A stretch of DNA of 53,602 nt from Betaproteobacteria bacterium UBA2293 (GTDB lineage Bacteria; Pseudomonadota; Gammaproteobacteria; Burkholderiales; Rhodocyclaceae): NCBI GenBank assembly GCA_002345845.1, contig DDWF01000103.1, positions 1 to 53,602 of the forward strand, in the 5' to 3' direction. Under the pieces are notes generated by a model, which worked only from the letters and a program-made list of their open reading frames with translations, ran no database searches and was not told the origin of the DNA. A program made the translations under genes and the position numbers. Below are positions 1 through 11,346 of the stretch, in pieces (position 1 is the stretch's first letter; each line of letters begins with the position of its first letter).

Positions 1-1607
<1,607 letters not shown>

Positions 1608-1737
1608 CTCGTCTCCTGGGCTTTTCTGCGCCGGCGCGACCGGCTATTGGAGACGGGAAAGATACCAGCTTGCGGCGCTCGTGGACTGTCGTCGACAGGA
1701 CAAAGCGCGCGGGAACCCAGCGCTGCCGACAGCGCCC

Positions 1738-1899
1738 TCAGGCCCGGCGGTCTGCCCCACGGCGCGGCTGCTTGCGCCGGTCCGGATGCGCCGAATCGCG
1801 AAGATCGTAACTGCACGCGAACAGCGCCGGCACCAGCAGCAAGAGCACCAGGAGGATGGCAGAGAAGAGCAGATGGTTATTGAGGATGGCGTCGATCAC
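1738..1899 (-). CDS. Small single-pass membrane protein, 53 aa, GTG start
   Basis: A short reading frame that gene finders could miss. It begins with GTG, six bases after a GGAG ribosome site, and encodes a hydrophobic segment at about residues 10-28 (LLFSAILLVLLLLVPALFA), followed by a cysteine and a strongly basic tail rich in Arg, Lys and Pro. The layout is one transmembrane helix with a positive cytoplasmic tail. It sits between the VOC gene and the acetoacetyl-CoA synthetase on the same strand. I recognise no family. Support comes from the ribosome site and the clean hydrophobic/basic pattern; chance cannot be excluded in DNA this GC-rich. Confidence 0.45.
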   Translation of the reverse strand: MIDAILNNHLLFSAILLVLLLLVPALFACSYDLRDSAHPDRRKQPRRGADRRA

Positions 1900-2019
1900 A
1901 GCGTTCTCCAGTCAGTCGACGACGGGGCCAATATACATATGACCGCCCTCAGGATGCTTCGGTTCGCAACGCCGGAGACGACACCTGCCGTCACCGGAAA
2001 AGCGCTACCTGCCAGACGA

Positions 2020-2394
2020 TCAGCCGGCCTCGGGCGCCGAGCAGAACCACAGCTTGTTACCCTCACTGTCGAGGAAGCTGCCGACCAGAGCCTGGCCGTA
2101 CACCGCGACCGGATCGGCGATGACCACGCCACGAGCGCGCAATGCCGCCTCGGTCGCCCGGGCATCAGCCGTTTGCAAGGTCACCCGCGGATTCAACAAG
2201 GCCGACGGCGACGCATGCCAGTCGGCTTTCAACAACAGCAGCGTCTGTCCGAAACGCACGCCGACCGGCTGACCATCCTCATACGCAAGCGGCAGCGACA
2301 AGGTCACCGTATAGAAGCGCAGCGCGCGCTCCAGATCGCCGACCCCCAAAGCCAAGGCCTTGACGCCGATCCAGTTCGGGGCAGGTAACGTCAT
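2020..2394 (-). CDS. VOC-superfamily (glyoxalase/bleomycin-resistance fold) protein
   Basis: A 124-residue single VOC module. The sequence shows the paired beta-alpha-beta-beta-beta pattern: WIGVKALALGVGDLERALRFYTVTLSLP opens the first half and a GSFLDSEGNKLWF strand closes the second. This family includes glyoxalases, dioxygenases and drug-binding proteins, and the sequence alone gives no substrate. The usual metal-binding histidine in the first strand is not obvious, so it may be a binding protein rather than a metalloenzyme. It is upstream of the small membrane protein and the acetoacetyl-CoA synthetase on the same strand, with gaps over 100 bp, so co-transcription is uncertain. Confidence 0.85.
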   Translation of the reverse strand: MTLPAPNWIGVKALALGVGDLERALRFYTVTLSLPLAYEDGQPVGVRFGQTLLLLKADWHASPSALLNPRVTLQTADARATEAALRARGVVIADPVAVYGQALVGSFLDSEGNKLWFCSAPEAG

Positions 2395-2467
2395 GATGCA
2401 CCCTCCTCGCCAATCAAGCGGTCACCGGACCGGGGAACGAAAACGCACCGGCGATCGCGTTAGACGG

Positions 2468-2506
2468 ATTTCAGCAGCGCTCCCGCTGCCCGGTCATTGC
2501 TGAAAT
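2468..2506. repeat. Inverted repeat upstream of the HTH gene
   Basis: Perfect 8-bp arms ATTTCAGC and GCTGAAAT are separated by 23 bases and end 12 bases before the start codon of the HTH gene at 2519. HTH proteins of this type often bind inverted repeats in their own promoter, so this is a candidate autoregulatory operator. No binding evidence exists in the sequence beyond position and symmetry. Confidence 0.4.
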
Positions 2507-2518
2507 GAGACCGCCGTT

Positions 2519-2818
2519 ATGGAACGAAGTTGCGGTGGCGCTGAACCCCCGCTATTCCTTAAAGCTTTTCGCAAGGAAAAGAAGCTGACCCAAGCGGCAA
2601 TGGCCGAAAGGATTGGGATCACGCAGCGAAGTTACGCCTACTTTGAAGGCAACCCGGCACGCGCGACGGTGGAGCGAGTGTTCCTGGTCCTGCGTGTGCT
2701 CGATGTCGAGATTTCGCTGGCTCCTACCCCGACCGCCAGCGTGACGAGCGGCAAGAGTCAGGCAACCGCCCAAATCAGCCCCGTCATTGCACCAGGCGGA
2801 AAGAAGGAGAATTGGTAA
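2519..2818 (+). CDS. XRE/HipB-like helix-turn-helix protein without a partner
   Basis: A 99-residue protein whose first 65 residues form a Cro/C1-type HTH: FLKAFRKEKKLTQAAMAERI, then GITQRSYAYFE, then a last helix ERVFLVLRVLDVEISL. This matches the antitoxin HipB and orphan XRE regulators. The C-terminal 30 residues are low in complexity and probably disordered. A HipB normally precedes a HipA kinase of about 430 residues, but only a 38-codon open frame (2821-2937) follows and it shows no HipA motif. The gene therefore appears to be an orphan or the leftover of a toxin-antitoxin pair. The start at 2519 is the first ATG before the domain; no strong ribosome site is visible. Confidence 0.7.
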   Translation: MERSCGGAEPPLFLKAFRKEKKLTQAAMAERIGITQRSYAYFEGNPARATVERVFLVLRVLDVEISLAPTPTASVTSGKSQATAQISPVIAPGGKKENW

Positions 2819-3075
2819 AAATGGGCTGGAGGAAAAATCTTGGCACCTTGACGAAAGACGGCTCCCGGCCACAAACAGTCATTCAAGATTGCTATCCAAA
2901 TCGGACATTCGATGCCGTGTCGCTGTATTTGTTTTAGCGGTGTTGTTATACAAGCGCCGAATCAAAGAACGCCTTGCTCGCGAACGACTCACACCCGCAT
3001 AATTTCTTCGTGAAGATCAATTGTTATATGGCACCGCCTGGTCATATTCATAACTGTTAGCCATTACGAGTTCCG
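2819..3075. other. AT-richer intergenic stretch without a supported gene
   Basis: These 257 bases separate the orphan HTH gene from the unknown gene at 3076. They are clearly AT-richer than the surroundings. They hold only a 38-codon frame (2821-2937) with no recognisable motif. The last 60 bases before 3076 probably contain the promoter of that gene, but I see no convincing -35/-10 pair. Confidence 0.5.
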
Positions 3076-3837
3076 ATGCCGTCCATTCTAGAGCTCCGAT
3101 GGGAGTACGCACCCAAGACAGCCTTCGCGGAACAGTTCACAGCCGAATTCGACGGATGCTGCATCGAAGTCGACGACGGTACGGTCGTTGCGACACTTCC
3201 GATCCTTGCAGGAGAAATACGATCACCGCTTCGCATGAGAGTGGAGTCCTATATTGAGTCGCTATTCCTTGGCATACAGGTTGCCACGCACACGGAGTGC
3301 CAACGAGGACGGCCAAGTATCAGCATACTTAACGATGATGGCTCGCGTCGCGACATCATCGAGTGCGAGCCCGGTATAGCGAGAGCTACTGGTTTTCGCG
3401 CTGACCTCATCTACACCCGAAGTGATGGATCTCTCAAAGACCCACGTCAAGAGCGAATCGAGCGTCAAAACCGGCTGAGCCGCGCTGCCGCCATCCACGG
3501 CCCTAATAGCGAAGTATTGTCACGTATGCTTCGCAGCTATCAGTGCTCTATCGCGGACCCCGAGGATGAGTTGATTCATCTCTATGAGGTACGTGATTCC
3601 CTCAGCAGTGCTTTCGGCGACAAAAGCAAGGCGTTGCGCAAACTCAGTATCACCGAGCCGGCTTGGAAGCGCCTTGGCCTACTCTGCAATGTTCTTCCTT
3701 TGAGCCAGGGGAGGCATCGCGGGTACGTCAATCAGCCAATCCGGAGCGCGTCAGACGAAGAGTTGGAGGAAGCACGCCACTTGGCGGCAAGCTTCATTGA
3801 GTCCTATATCGAGTACTTGGAGAAATCGAGCCTCTAG
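3076..3837 (+). CDS. Protein of unknown function, 253 aa, likely acquired
   Basis: I do not recognise this protein. It is soluble, with no signal peptide or membrane helix, rich in Arg, Glu and Ser. The first 110 residues look like beta-strands (LELRWEYAPKTAFAEQFTAEF, then DDGTVVATLPI). The rest looks helical, with a charged segment near residues 125-150 and a C-terminal helix EEARHLAASFIESYIEYLEK. The C-terminal part, YEVRDSLSSAFGDKSKALRKL through the conserved-looking RHRG, resembles the helical tail seen in several uncharacterised genomic-island proteins, but I cannot name it. Codon use and base composition are less GC-biased than in neighbouring operons and the strand is opposite, which suggests transfer. 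Confidence 0.65.
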   Translation: MPSILELRWEYAPKTAFAEQFTAEFDGCCIEVDDGTVVATLPILAGEIRSPLRMRVESYIESLFLGIQVATHTECQRGRPSISILNDDGSRRDIIECEPGIARATGFRADLIYTRSDGSLKDPRQERIERQNRLSRAAAIHGPNSEVLSRMLRSYQCSIADPEDELIHLYEVRDSLSSAFGDKSKALRKLSITEPAWKRLGLLCNVLPLSQGRHRGYVNQPIRSASDEELEEARHLAASFIESYIEYLEKSSL

Positions 3838-3898
3838 GTTGCAAGCCCGCTTCTTCGACGTGCCTCTGGCAGCAATGGGCACTTAGCAGCTAACCCCT

Positions 3899-4879
3899 TT
3901 ACGGCGCTGACGAACCCGCCGCCATAAACTGCCGCACATCCTCCGGCCGGCCGTAGTACTTCAGCTTCATCACATTGAACAGCGACCGCCAGTAGCCATC
4001 GACAACCAGGTAGGGATAGCGGCCACGCGAGGCGGCGAAGGCCTGCGGCAGGTATTGGTGCGACAGGTACGGGTACTTGTGGTGTACCTCGTGGTAATTC
4101 ACGTGGCTCCACAGCCACTGCAGCCACTGCGGGGTCAGCACGACCCAGCCGCTGAGTTGCTGGCGGACATTGGCGCCGCTATCCGCATCTTCGCCAGCCG
4201 TCGCTTCGGAAACCACCGGCGGAATGCCGTAGTGATCGGCCAGCGCCCGGATGCTGAAGACCAGCGGCAAAGCCAGCCAGGTCGGGCCGAAGGTGAGCAG
4301 CAGGGAGATGCCGAGCGCCGGCAGCAGGGCGAAATAGATGGCCAGCGCCGTGCCGATGAAGAAAACGTCCTTCAGTACGGCGACGACCTCGCCGCGCAGC
4401 GCCATGGCGAAGAGCACGCGATACTGGGCGTACAGGGCAACGAAGGGGCCGAGCACCAGCGCAAAGAGAAAGGAGGACTGGTGCATCGGGTTTTCCGGGT
4501 CGCGGCCGGGCTGATGCGAGTAGCGATGGTGCTCCATGTGGAACTGCCGGTTCGCCTGCAGCGGAATCAGCACGAAGGCGGCCAGCAGGCCCCCCCAGAC
4601 TTCGTTCCAGAAACGCGAGCGGAACAGCACGCCATGGACCGCATCGTGCGACAGCACGCCCATGCCGATCATCAACATGCCGTTCCATACCGAGACCAGC
4701 GCGATCAAGGACCACTTGAGCCAGAGATTCTCCATGGGCCCGGCGAGCAGCTGGATCGCGTAGAAGTCGGCGAACAGCATGGCAATCAGGAAAACCGACT
4801 TGAACAGGTTGGCCGCCGAGGGAATCACTTGTTCCTTCGGGCCTGGAATTGTGGAGTCAGGCCTTGCGTCGTTGTTCAT
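3899..4879 (-). CDS. Membrane fatty acid desaturase / hydroxylase-type diiron protein
   Basis: A 326-residue integral membrane diiron enzyme. The three histidine boxes are intact: HDAVH near residue 78, HMEHHRYSH near residue 115 and HEVHHKYPYLSH near residue 263. Hydrophobic segments lie around residues 25-50, 55-75, 90-108, 135-155 and 170-210. This fits the fatty-acid desaturase superfamily, which also contains carotenoid and alkyl-group oxygenases; the exact substrate cannot be read from the sequence. A GAGGAC ribosome site precedes the ATG at 4879. It lies 76 bp downstream of the HbpS-like gene on the same strand and may be the last gene of that transcript. Membrane-lipid unsaturation would fit a solvent or aromatic stress role, which is inference. 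Confidence 0.88.
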   Translation of the reverse strand: MNNDARPDSTIPGPKEQVIPSAANLFKSVFLIAMLFADFYAIQLLAGPMENLWLKWSLIALVSVWNGMLMIGMGVLSHDAVHGVLFRSRFWNEVWGGLLAAFVLIPLQANRQFHMEHHRYSHQPGRDPENPMHQSSFLFALVLGPFVALYAQYRVLFAMALRGEVVAVLKDVFFIGTALAIYFALLPALGISLLLTFGPTWLALPLVFSIRALADHYGIPPVVSEATAGEDADSGANVRQQLSGWVVLTPQWLQWLWSHVNYHEVHHKYPYLSHQYLPQAFAASRGRYPYLVVDGYWRSLFNVMKLKYYGRPEDVRQFMAAGSSAP

Positions 4880-4955
4880 TTCGTCCTCTCCGAGTCAGTG
4901 CCGGGTGGTCGGCGCCGCATGATACCGTCGTTGCGGGGTAGCCGGAAAGACGCCC

Positions 4956-5384
4956 TCAGCCGCCCCCGGCCAGAGCCGCCAGCGCCGCCTCAGCGAACTG
5001 AACGTCTTGCGCCTCGCTGCCGCCGGAGACGCCAATTGCCCCGACCAGCACGCCTTCATGCTTGACCGGCAGGCCGCCGCCGAAGCCGACGAAGCGCTCA
5101 CGCTGCAGCAGGCCGTGGCGCAGCATCTCCGAACCCTTGGCCAGACGGGCATCCCACTTGGCGGTGGCGGGGCCGAAGCTGACCACGGTGTAGGCCTTGT
5201 CGAGGGCGATGTCGATGGAGTGAAAAGGCGCGCCCGGGTGGCGCTTGAAGACCAGCGGGTAGCCGGCGCGGTCGACGACGGCGACGCAGATCTTGACGCC
5301 AGCTTCGGCGGCGGCGGCAAGCGCGCAGTCGGCCAGTTCTTCAGCGCTGGCCAGGCCGAGCGAGGCGATCATTTCAATGTCCAT
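4956..5384 (-). CDS. HbpS/GlcG-family heme-binding-type protein
   Basis: A 142-residue single-domain protein of the GlcG/HbpS family. It shows the typical VAVVDRAGYPLVFKRHPGAPFHSIDIALDKAYT segment and the glycine-rich FGGGLPVKHEGVLVGAIGVSGG core. Members bind heme or cobalamin-like ligands or act as accessory proteins of catabolic operons; many are cytosolic, and this one has no signal peptide. Its start overlaps the end of the upstream MFS gene by 11 bp, so the two are translationally coupled. The alternative role, a corrinoid-adenosyltransferase-like protein, shares the same fold and cannot be ruled out. Confidence 0.85.
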   Translation of the reverse strand: MDIEMIASLGLASAEELADCALAAAAEAGVKICVAVVDRAGYPLVFKRHPGAPFHSIDIALDKAYTVVSFGPATAKWDARLAKGSEMLRHGLLQRERFVGFGGGLPVKHEGVLVGAIGVSGGSEAQDVQFAEAALAALAGGG

Positions 5385-6615
5385 GGGCTTTTTCCTGAGC
5401 GATGGATACCTGTTCGGTCAGCCGCTGCCGGCGCGTGAACAGGAAGACGACAAATACCAGCAAGACCACCCCTTCAAGCAGCAGCGTCTGGCCGGCGCCG
5501 AAAGCCGTGGCCAGGAAGCCGGCGAGCAGGCCACCCAGGGCATCGAAGCCGAAGCGGGCGGAGGTGAAGAAGGAGACGATGCGGCCGCGCAATTGTTCGG
5601 GCGCCGTGCTCTGCAGAATCATGTTGATGCCGACATTGCACACGGAAATACCGAAGCCGACGCCGACCATGCCGATCAGCGCCAGCGGCAACCAGTCAGT
5701 GGCGGCGAAGACCAGCAGCGAGACGCCGGCGATGGCAGTGCCGCTGACCACCGAGGCGATCAGTCCGGGCACCGAATGGCGTGTCGCCAGGAACACGGTC
5801 GAGGCAAAGGCGCCGCAGCCGGCGGCGCCCCACAGCCAGCCCAGGGTCGTCGCATTGCCGGCGAAGACGTCGGCGGCAAATACCGGCAGCAGCACGGCGT
5901 AGGCCGAGGCGGTGAGGTTGAGGGCGATCAGCGTCAGGATCAGCGTGCGCACGCTCCACGTCTGCCAGGCGTAGGCCAGGCCTTCGCGAAAAACTTCGCC
6001 GACCGAGCCAGTGGCGCGCACCGGCGGGACGCTGCGGACGACGAGAATGGCGGCGATCAGGGCGAGGAAGGAAAAGCCGTTGATGGCGAAGCAGAAGGCC
6101 TCGGAAGTCAGGCCGAGCAACAGGCCGGCAATAGGCGGGCCGATGAAACGGCCGCTGTTGAACAGCATGGCGTTGAGCGCCAGGGCATTGGGCAGATCAT
6201 TGCGGCTGCCGACGAAACTGCCGATCAGCGACTGGCGCAGCGGCGCATCAAAGCTGCTCAGGATGCCGAGGAGCAGCGCCATGGCGATGATGAAACCGGG
6301 CGTTATCCAGCCCGCCCAGGTCAGCCCGGCCAGGACGAAGGCTTGCAAGGCCATCAGCGACTGCACGCCGACCAGCCATTTTTTCTTGTCGTGCTTGTCG
6401 ATCCAGGCACCGGCAAAGGGGCCGACGACCAGTTGGGGAATCAGGCCGCAGAAGGCGGTGATGCCGAGCAGTGCGGCCGAACCAGTGAGCCGGTAGACCA
6501 GCCAGGCCAGCGCCACCTGCTGGATCCACGAGCCAAGGATGGAGACCGCCTGGCCGGCGAAATAGAGGCGGAAGTTGCGGTGCGCCAGGGCGCGCAGGCC
6601 GGCCGGCAGGGCCAT
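5374..6615 (-). CDS. MFS transporter (enterobactin-exporter / EntS-like)
   Basis: A 413-residue major facilitator protein starting MALPAGLRALAHRNFRLYF, the usual N-terminus of the DHA3/EntS-type exporters, where a cytosolic NFRLYFAGQ motif precedes helix 1. The loop 2-3 motif appears as GAWIDKHDKKK, and about 12 hydrophobic helices can be traced to residue 400. The frame stays open upstream for 200 codons, but that stretch is out-of-frame MAPEG sequence, so I place the start at 6615. It follows the MAPEG gene by 2 bp and overlaps the HbpS-like gene by 11 bp, so it lies in a tight operon. Efflux of toxic aromatic intermediates is likely, but the substrate is unknown. Confidence 0.88.
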   Translation of the reverse strand: MALPAGLRALAHRNFRLYFAGQAVSILGSWIQQVALAWLVYRLTGSAALLGITAFCGLIPQLVVGPFAGAWIDKHDKKKWLVGVQSLMALQAFVLAGLTWAGWITPGFIIAMALLLGILSSFDAPLRQSLIGSFVGSRNDLPNALALNAMLFNSGRFIGPPIAGLLLGLTSEAFCFAINGFSFLALIAAILVVRSVPPVRATGSVGEVFREGLAYAWQTWSVRTLILTLIALNLTASAYAVLLPVFAADVFAGNATTLGWLWGAAGCGAFASTVFLATRHSVPGLIASVVSGTAIAGVSLLVFAATDWLPLALIGMVGVGFGISVCNVGINMILQSTAPEQLRGRIVSFFTSARFGFDALGGLLAGFLATAFGAGQTLLLEGVVLLVFVVFLFTRRQRLTEQVSIAQEKAHGH

Positions 6616-6617
6616 GC

Positions 6618-7016
6618 CTACAGCCCGGCGACCATGACGAGACACAGCGCGGCGCCGCTCAGGTAGGTGCCGAGGGCGCCGACGAAGCGCGCCGGATTCG
6701 GCCGCGCCAGGCTGGGCCAGGCGAGCAGACCGATGACCAGCAGGCAGCGAAAGACCGTGGCGGCGACGATCAGGCCGAGGGCCAGAGCCGACGGTCCCTG
6801 CCAGCCGAAGTAGAGGAACAGTACGGCGAGAAAGGGCGCGAACTCGGCGGTATTGGCGTGCGCCCGGATCAGCTTGTTGAGCAACGCATTCTTCTCGGCC
6901 GCCGGGCCGGACCCGACCTTGCTGCGAAAGCGTTCGATCGAAACAGCGAGGCCGAGCAGAAAGAGCAGGCCGCCGAGAATGGCGGTGCAATAGAGGGCGA
7001 CAGGATGCAGGGACAT
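6618..7016 (-). CDS. MAPEG-family membrane protein
   Basis: A 132-residue protein with four hydrophobic segments (about residues 5-25, 55-75, 78-98 and 110-130). It carries the MAPEG signature between helices 1 and 2: RAHANTAEFAPFLAVLFL, with the conserved R-x-H-x-N-x-x-E pattern. MAPEG proteins are glutathione-dependent membrane transferases or peroxidases in eukaryotes; bacterial YecN-like members are poorly characterised. The start at 7016 is the ATG of MSLHPVALYC. It lies between the Bcr/CflA-type pump (24-bp gap) and the second MFS gene (2-bp gap). A role in detoxifying reactive electrophiles or lipid peroxides would fit the neighbours, but this is inference. Confidence 0.85.
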   Translation of the reverse strand: MSLHPVALYCTAILGGLLFLLGLAVSIERFRSKVGSGPAAEKNALLNKLIRAHANTAEFAPFLAVLFLYFGWQGPSALALGLIVAATVFRCLLVIGLLAWPSLARPNPARFVGALGTYLSGAALCLVMVAGL

Positions 7017-7039
7017 GCGTGTTCTCGCGGGGTGGAAGT

Positions 7040-8236
7040 TCAGCGCGCGCTGCGCCGATACAGCAGGTAGCCGACCAGCGAGGCCGCCGTGGTCGCCACG
7101 ATGACCCAGGCCATCGGCCGGCCGCTGCCGTCGTGAGTGTAACTGACCGCCGCACTCGCCCACATGCCCAGGCCGAACTGGCTGGAACCGAACAGCGCCG
7201 CCGCGGCACCGGCATTCTGCGGATAACGGGCCATCAGCAGGCCGACGCAGTTGGCGCCGAGCAGGCCGGTCATGCTGACGACCACGAACAGGCCGGCGAC
7301 GACCGCCGCCACACAATCGGGCTGGGCGACCGCCAAGGCCAGCAAGACGGCACCGGCGAAGCCACAAGCGCTGCCGACCCCGGCCATGGCGGCGGCACCA
7401 CGGGCCTTGACCAGGCGGCTGTTCACAAAATTGGCAGCGAAGATGCCCAGGGCGTTGGCGGCAAACAGCGCGCCGTAGGCCGTCGGCGAAAAGCCCTGCA
7501 GTTCGATGAAATAGAAGGGGCTGGCGGTGATGTAGGCAAACATCGCGGCGAAAGACATGCCGCCAGCCAGCAGCAGGCCGATGGCGACCGGATCGCGCAA
7601 CAGGTGCAGGTAGGCGGCGAAGGCGGCACCCAGCGGCAACTGGCCGCGCCGCTCGGCCGGCAACGTTTCCGGCAGTTGCCACCAGACCACGGCAAAACTC
7701 AGGATGCCCCAGGCCAGCACGGCGGCGAACGTCCCACGCCAGCCGAACCAGCCGAGCAGGACGCTGCCGAGCAAGGGCGCGACCAGCGGCGCGATGGCGG
7801 TGACCATGGCCATCAGCGACAGCTTGCGGATCGCCTCGGTCGGCGCGTAGACATCGCGAACGACGGCCCGCGCCAGCACCGAAGCCGCCCCGCCGCCGAG
7901 GGCCTGGATGAAGCGGGCGGCAATCAACTGCTCGGCGGAAGTCGCCAGCATGCAGGCCAGGCTGGCCACGGCGAACAACGCAATACCGCTAAGCATCACC
8001 GTGCGTCGGCCATAGCGGTCGGAAACCGGGCCATAGAACAGCATGCCCAGCGCGAAGCCGGCGAGAAAAACGGTGATCGACAACTGCACCGCTTCCGGCG
8101 TCGCCGCCAGACCCTGGGCGATGGCCGGCAGCGCCGGCAGGTAGAGGTCGATGGCCAGCGGCCCGAAGGCGACCAGCGCCCCGAGCAGCAAAACAAAACG
8201 GCCCTCGCGGGCCGTATCGAGGGCGGGAGTGGTCAA
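7040..8236 (-). CDS. Bcr/CflA-family MFS drug exporter
   Basis: A 398-residue 12-helix DHA1 transporter. The N-terminus FGPLAIDLYLPALPAIAQGL is the hallmark of the Bcr/CflA group. The loop motif GPVSDRYGRR and the antiporter motif region ALGGGAASVLARAVVRDVY are intact. The gene begins directly after the stop of gabD (start 8236, stop 8237), so it appears to be part of the hpa transcript. Known relatives export bicyclomycin, chloramphenicol or sulfonamides. In this position it more likely exports a toxic pathway intermediate or an aromatic compound. The exact substrate is unknown. Confidence 0.9.
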   Translation of the reverse strand: MTTPALDTAREGRFVLLLGALVAFGPLAIDLYLPALPAIAQGLAATPEAVQLSITVFLAGFALGMLFYGPVSDRYGRRTVMLSGIALFAVASLACMLATSAEQLIAARFIQALGGGAASVLARAVVRDVYAPTEAIRKLSLMAMVTAIAPLVAPLLGSVLLGWFGWRGTFAAVLAWGILSFAVVWWQLPETLPAERRGQLPLGAAFAAYLHLLRDPVAIGLLLAGGMSFAAMFAYITASPFYFIELQGFSPTAYGALFAANALGIFAANFVNSRLVKARGAAAMAGVGSACGFAGAVLLALAVAQPDCVAAVVAGLFVVVSMTGLLGANCVGLLMARYPQNAGAAAALFGSSQFGLGMWASAAVSYTHDGSGRPMAWVIVATTAASLVGYLLYRRSAR

Positions 8237-9691
<1,455 letters not shown>

Positions 9692-9712
9692 GAGCTGTTC
9701 TCCTTTGGGCTT

Positions 9713-10510
9713 TTAGTAGGCGGCGCCGGTCTTGCCGGAATCCGCCTTTTTGAATTTGTCGGCCAGAGCGACCGCCGAATTGCGCAGCAGCAGCGCGTCG
9801 ACACCGACCAGCAGGAAGCTCGCACCGATTTCCTGATAAGCCGCAGCGGCAACCGGATCGGCCGAGAACACCCCCGCCGCCTTGCCGGCAGCAGAAATTT
9901 TGCCGATGGCCGCGGTGACCGCCGCCTTCACATCAGCGTGACCGGGGTTGCCCAGATGCCCCATCGAGGCCGCCAGATCGGACGGCCCGATGAACACCGC
10001 ATCGACGCCATCAACCTTGAGGATGTCGTCCAGCCCAGCCAGACCGGCCGTCGATTCAATCTGCACGATCAGGCACATTTCCTGGTCGGCCTTGGCGAAA
10101 TAGCCATCGACGCCATTCCAGCGGGCGGCGCGAGCCAGGGCTGTACCGACGCCGCGGATGCCGTGCGGCGGGTAGCGCATGGCGCGGACCAGACATTTGG
10201 CCTCGGCGGCAGTTTCAACCATTGGCACCATCAGCGTCTGGACGCCACCATCAAGCAATTGCTTGATCCGTGCCGTATCGTGGTCGACCGTGCGAACTAC
10301 CGGCCTGACTGGATACTGGCCGAGTGCCTGCAGTTGCTCGATGATCGAACGCAGGTCGTTCGGACCGTGCTCCCCATCAATGAGCAGCCAGTCGAAACCG
10401 GCTGTCGCCACGACTTCCGCGGCATAGGCGTTGGCCATGCCGAGGAACAGGCCGATCTGGGTTTCGCCAGCCATGAGAGCGCGCTTGAATGAGTTAAGGG
10501 GCATGTCCAC
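9713..10510 (-). CDS. hpaI: 4-hydroxy-2-oxoheptane-1,7-dioate aldolase
   Basis: Class II metal-dependent aldolase of the HpcH/HpaI family, 265 residues. It cleaves 4-hydroxy-2-oxoheptanedioate into pyruvate and succinate semialdehyde, the last step of homoprotocatechuate meta-cleavage. Visible active-site elements are the histidine of DGEHGPND, the arginine of VVRTVDHD, the metal glutamate in IVQIESTAGL and the metal aspartate in FIGPSDLAASMG. A GTG at 10510 has good spacing (7 bases) from GGAG; an in-frame ATG at 10504 gives a start more like the E. coli protein. It sits between hpaH and gabD with 12- and 21-bp gaps. Confidence 0.94.
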   Translation of the reverse strand: MDMPLNSFKRALMAGETQIGLFLGMANAYAAEVVATAGFDWLLIDGEHGPNDLRSIIEQLQALGQYPVRPVVRTVDHDTARIKQLLDGGVQTLMVPMVETAAEAKCLVRAMRYPPHGIRGVGTALARAARWNGVDGYFAKADQEMCLIVQIESTAGLAGLDDILKVDGVDAVFIGPSDLAASMGHLGNPGHADVKAAVTAAIGKISAAGKAAGVFSADPVAAAAYQEIGASFLLVGVDALLLRNSAVALADKFKKADSGKTGAAY

Positions 10511-10522
10511 GACGGCTCTCCT

Positions 10523-11326
10523 TTACACGAAGCGGGCGCTGATGTTGCCGAGCGGGCCGTAATCGACGTGGATGGTGTCGCCCGGCGCCACCTTGACCGG
10601 CCGGGTGAAGGAGCCGGCGAGGATGATCTGGCCAGGCTCCAGGGCCACGCCGTGCGGCGCGAACTTCTTGGCCAGCCAGGAGATGCCGTTGGCCGGATGG
10701 TTGAGGACACCGGCGGCGACGCCGGTTTCCTCGATCACACCGTTCTTGTAGAGCAGCGCAGCGACCCAGCGCAGATCGACATCCATCGGCTTGATCGGGC
10801 GGCCGCCAAGGATGATGCCGACGTTGGCGGCGTTGTCCGAGATGGTGTCCATCACCTTGCGCGGCCGCTTGGTTTCCGGGTCGATGCGGTGGCAACGGGC
10901 GTCGATGATCTCGACGGCGGGTACGACGTAGTCGGTCGCCGACAGCACATCGAAGATGGTGACGTTCGGGCCTTCCAGGCGGTCCTTCAGGATGAAGGCC
11001 AGTTCGACCTCGACCATCGGATCGATGAAGCGCGCGCAGGCGATGTCGGCGGCATCCTTGTAGACCATTTCGTCGAGCAGCGTGCCGAAATCCGGCTCGT
11101 TGATCTGCGACGACTGCTGCATGGCGCGCGAGGTCAGGCCGATCTTGTGGCCGACGATCTTCTGCCCCTCGGCCAGCTTGATCTGTACCCAGGACTTCTG
11201 GATGGCGTAGGCGTCCTCGATGGTGATTTCCGGGTGATCCAGCGAAATCTGGCGCACGGCCTGGCGCGCCTTCTCGGCGGCATGCAGACGCTGGGCGGCG
11301 GCTTGGATGATCTCTTGGCTGAGCAT
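10523..11326 (-). CDS. hpaH: 2-oxo-hept-4-ene-1,7-dioate hydratase
   Basis: A 267-residue hydratase of the MhpD/DmpE/HpaH family that adds water to 2-oxohept-enedioate to give the substrate of HpaI. The acidic metal-binding segment [12 protein letters not shown] and the preceding LLDEMVYKD are visible. The N-terminal [18 protein letters not shown] and the motif [11 protein letters not shown] are typical. The length matches the E. coli protein. A GAGG ribosome site precedes the ATG. It stands between hpaF and hpaI in the pathway operon, which fixes the assignment over the related 2-hydroxypentadienoate hydratases. Confidence 0.94.
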   Translation of the reverse strand: MLSQEIIQAAAQRLHAAEKARQAVRQISLDHPEITIEDAYAIQKSWVQIKLAEGQKIVGHKIGLTSRAMQQSSQINEPDFGTLLDEMVYKDAADIACARFIDPMVEVELAFILKDRLEGPNVTIFDVLSATDYVVPAVEIIDARCHRIDPETKRPRKVMDTISDNAANVGIILGGRPIKPMDVDLRWVAALLYKNGVIEETGVAAGVLNHPANGISWLAKKFAPHGVALEPGQIILAGSFTRPVKVAPGDTIHVDYGPLGNISARFV

Positions 11327-11346
11327 GTTGTTTCCTCTTGGTGGGG

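Noticed and set aside
2821..2937. Remnant of a HipA kinase after the HipB-like gene
   Set aside because: The 38-codon frame shows no HipA sequence; the space before the next gene is too short for a degraded kinase to be recognised.
3050..3898. Integron gene cassette (GTTAGCC at 3056 before the unknown gene)
   Set aside because: Only one core-like site is visible; no matching attC pair with inverted L boxes follows the stop codon, and no integrase is present.
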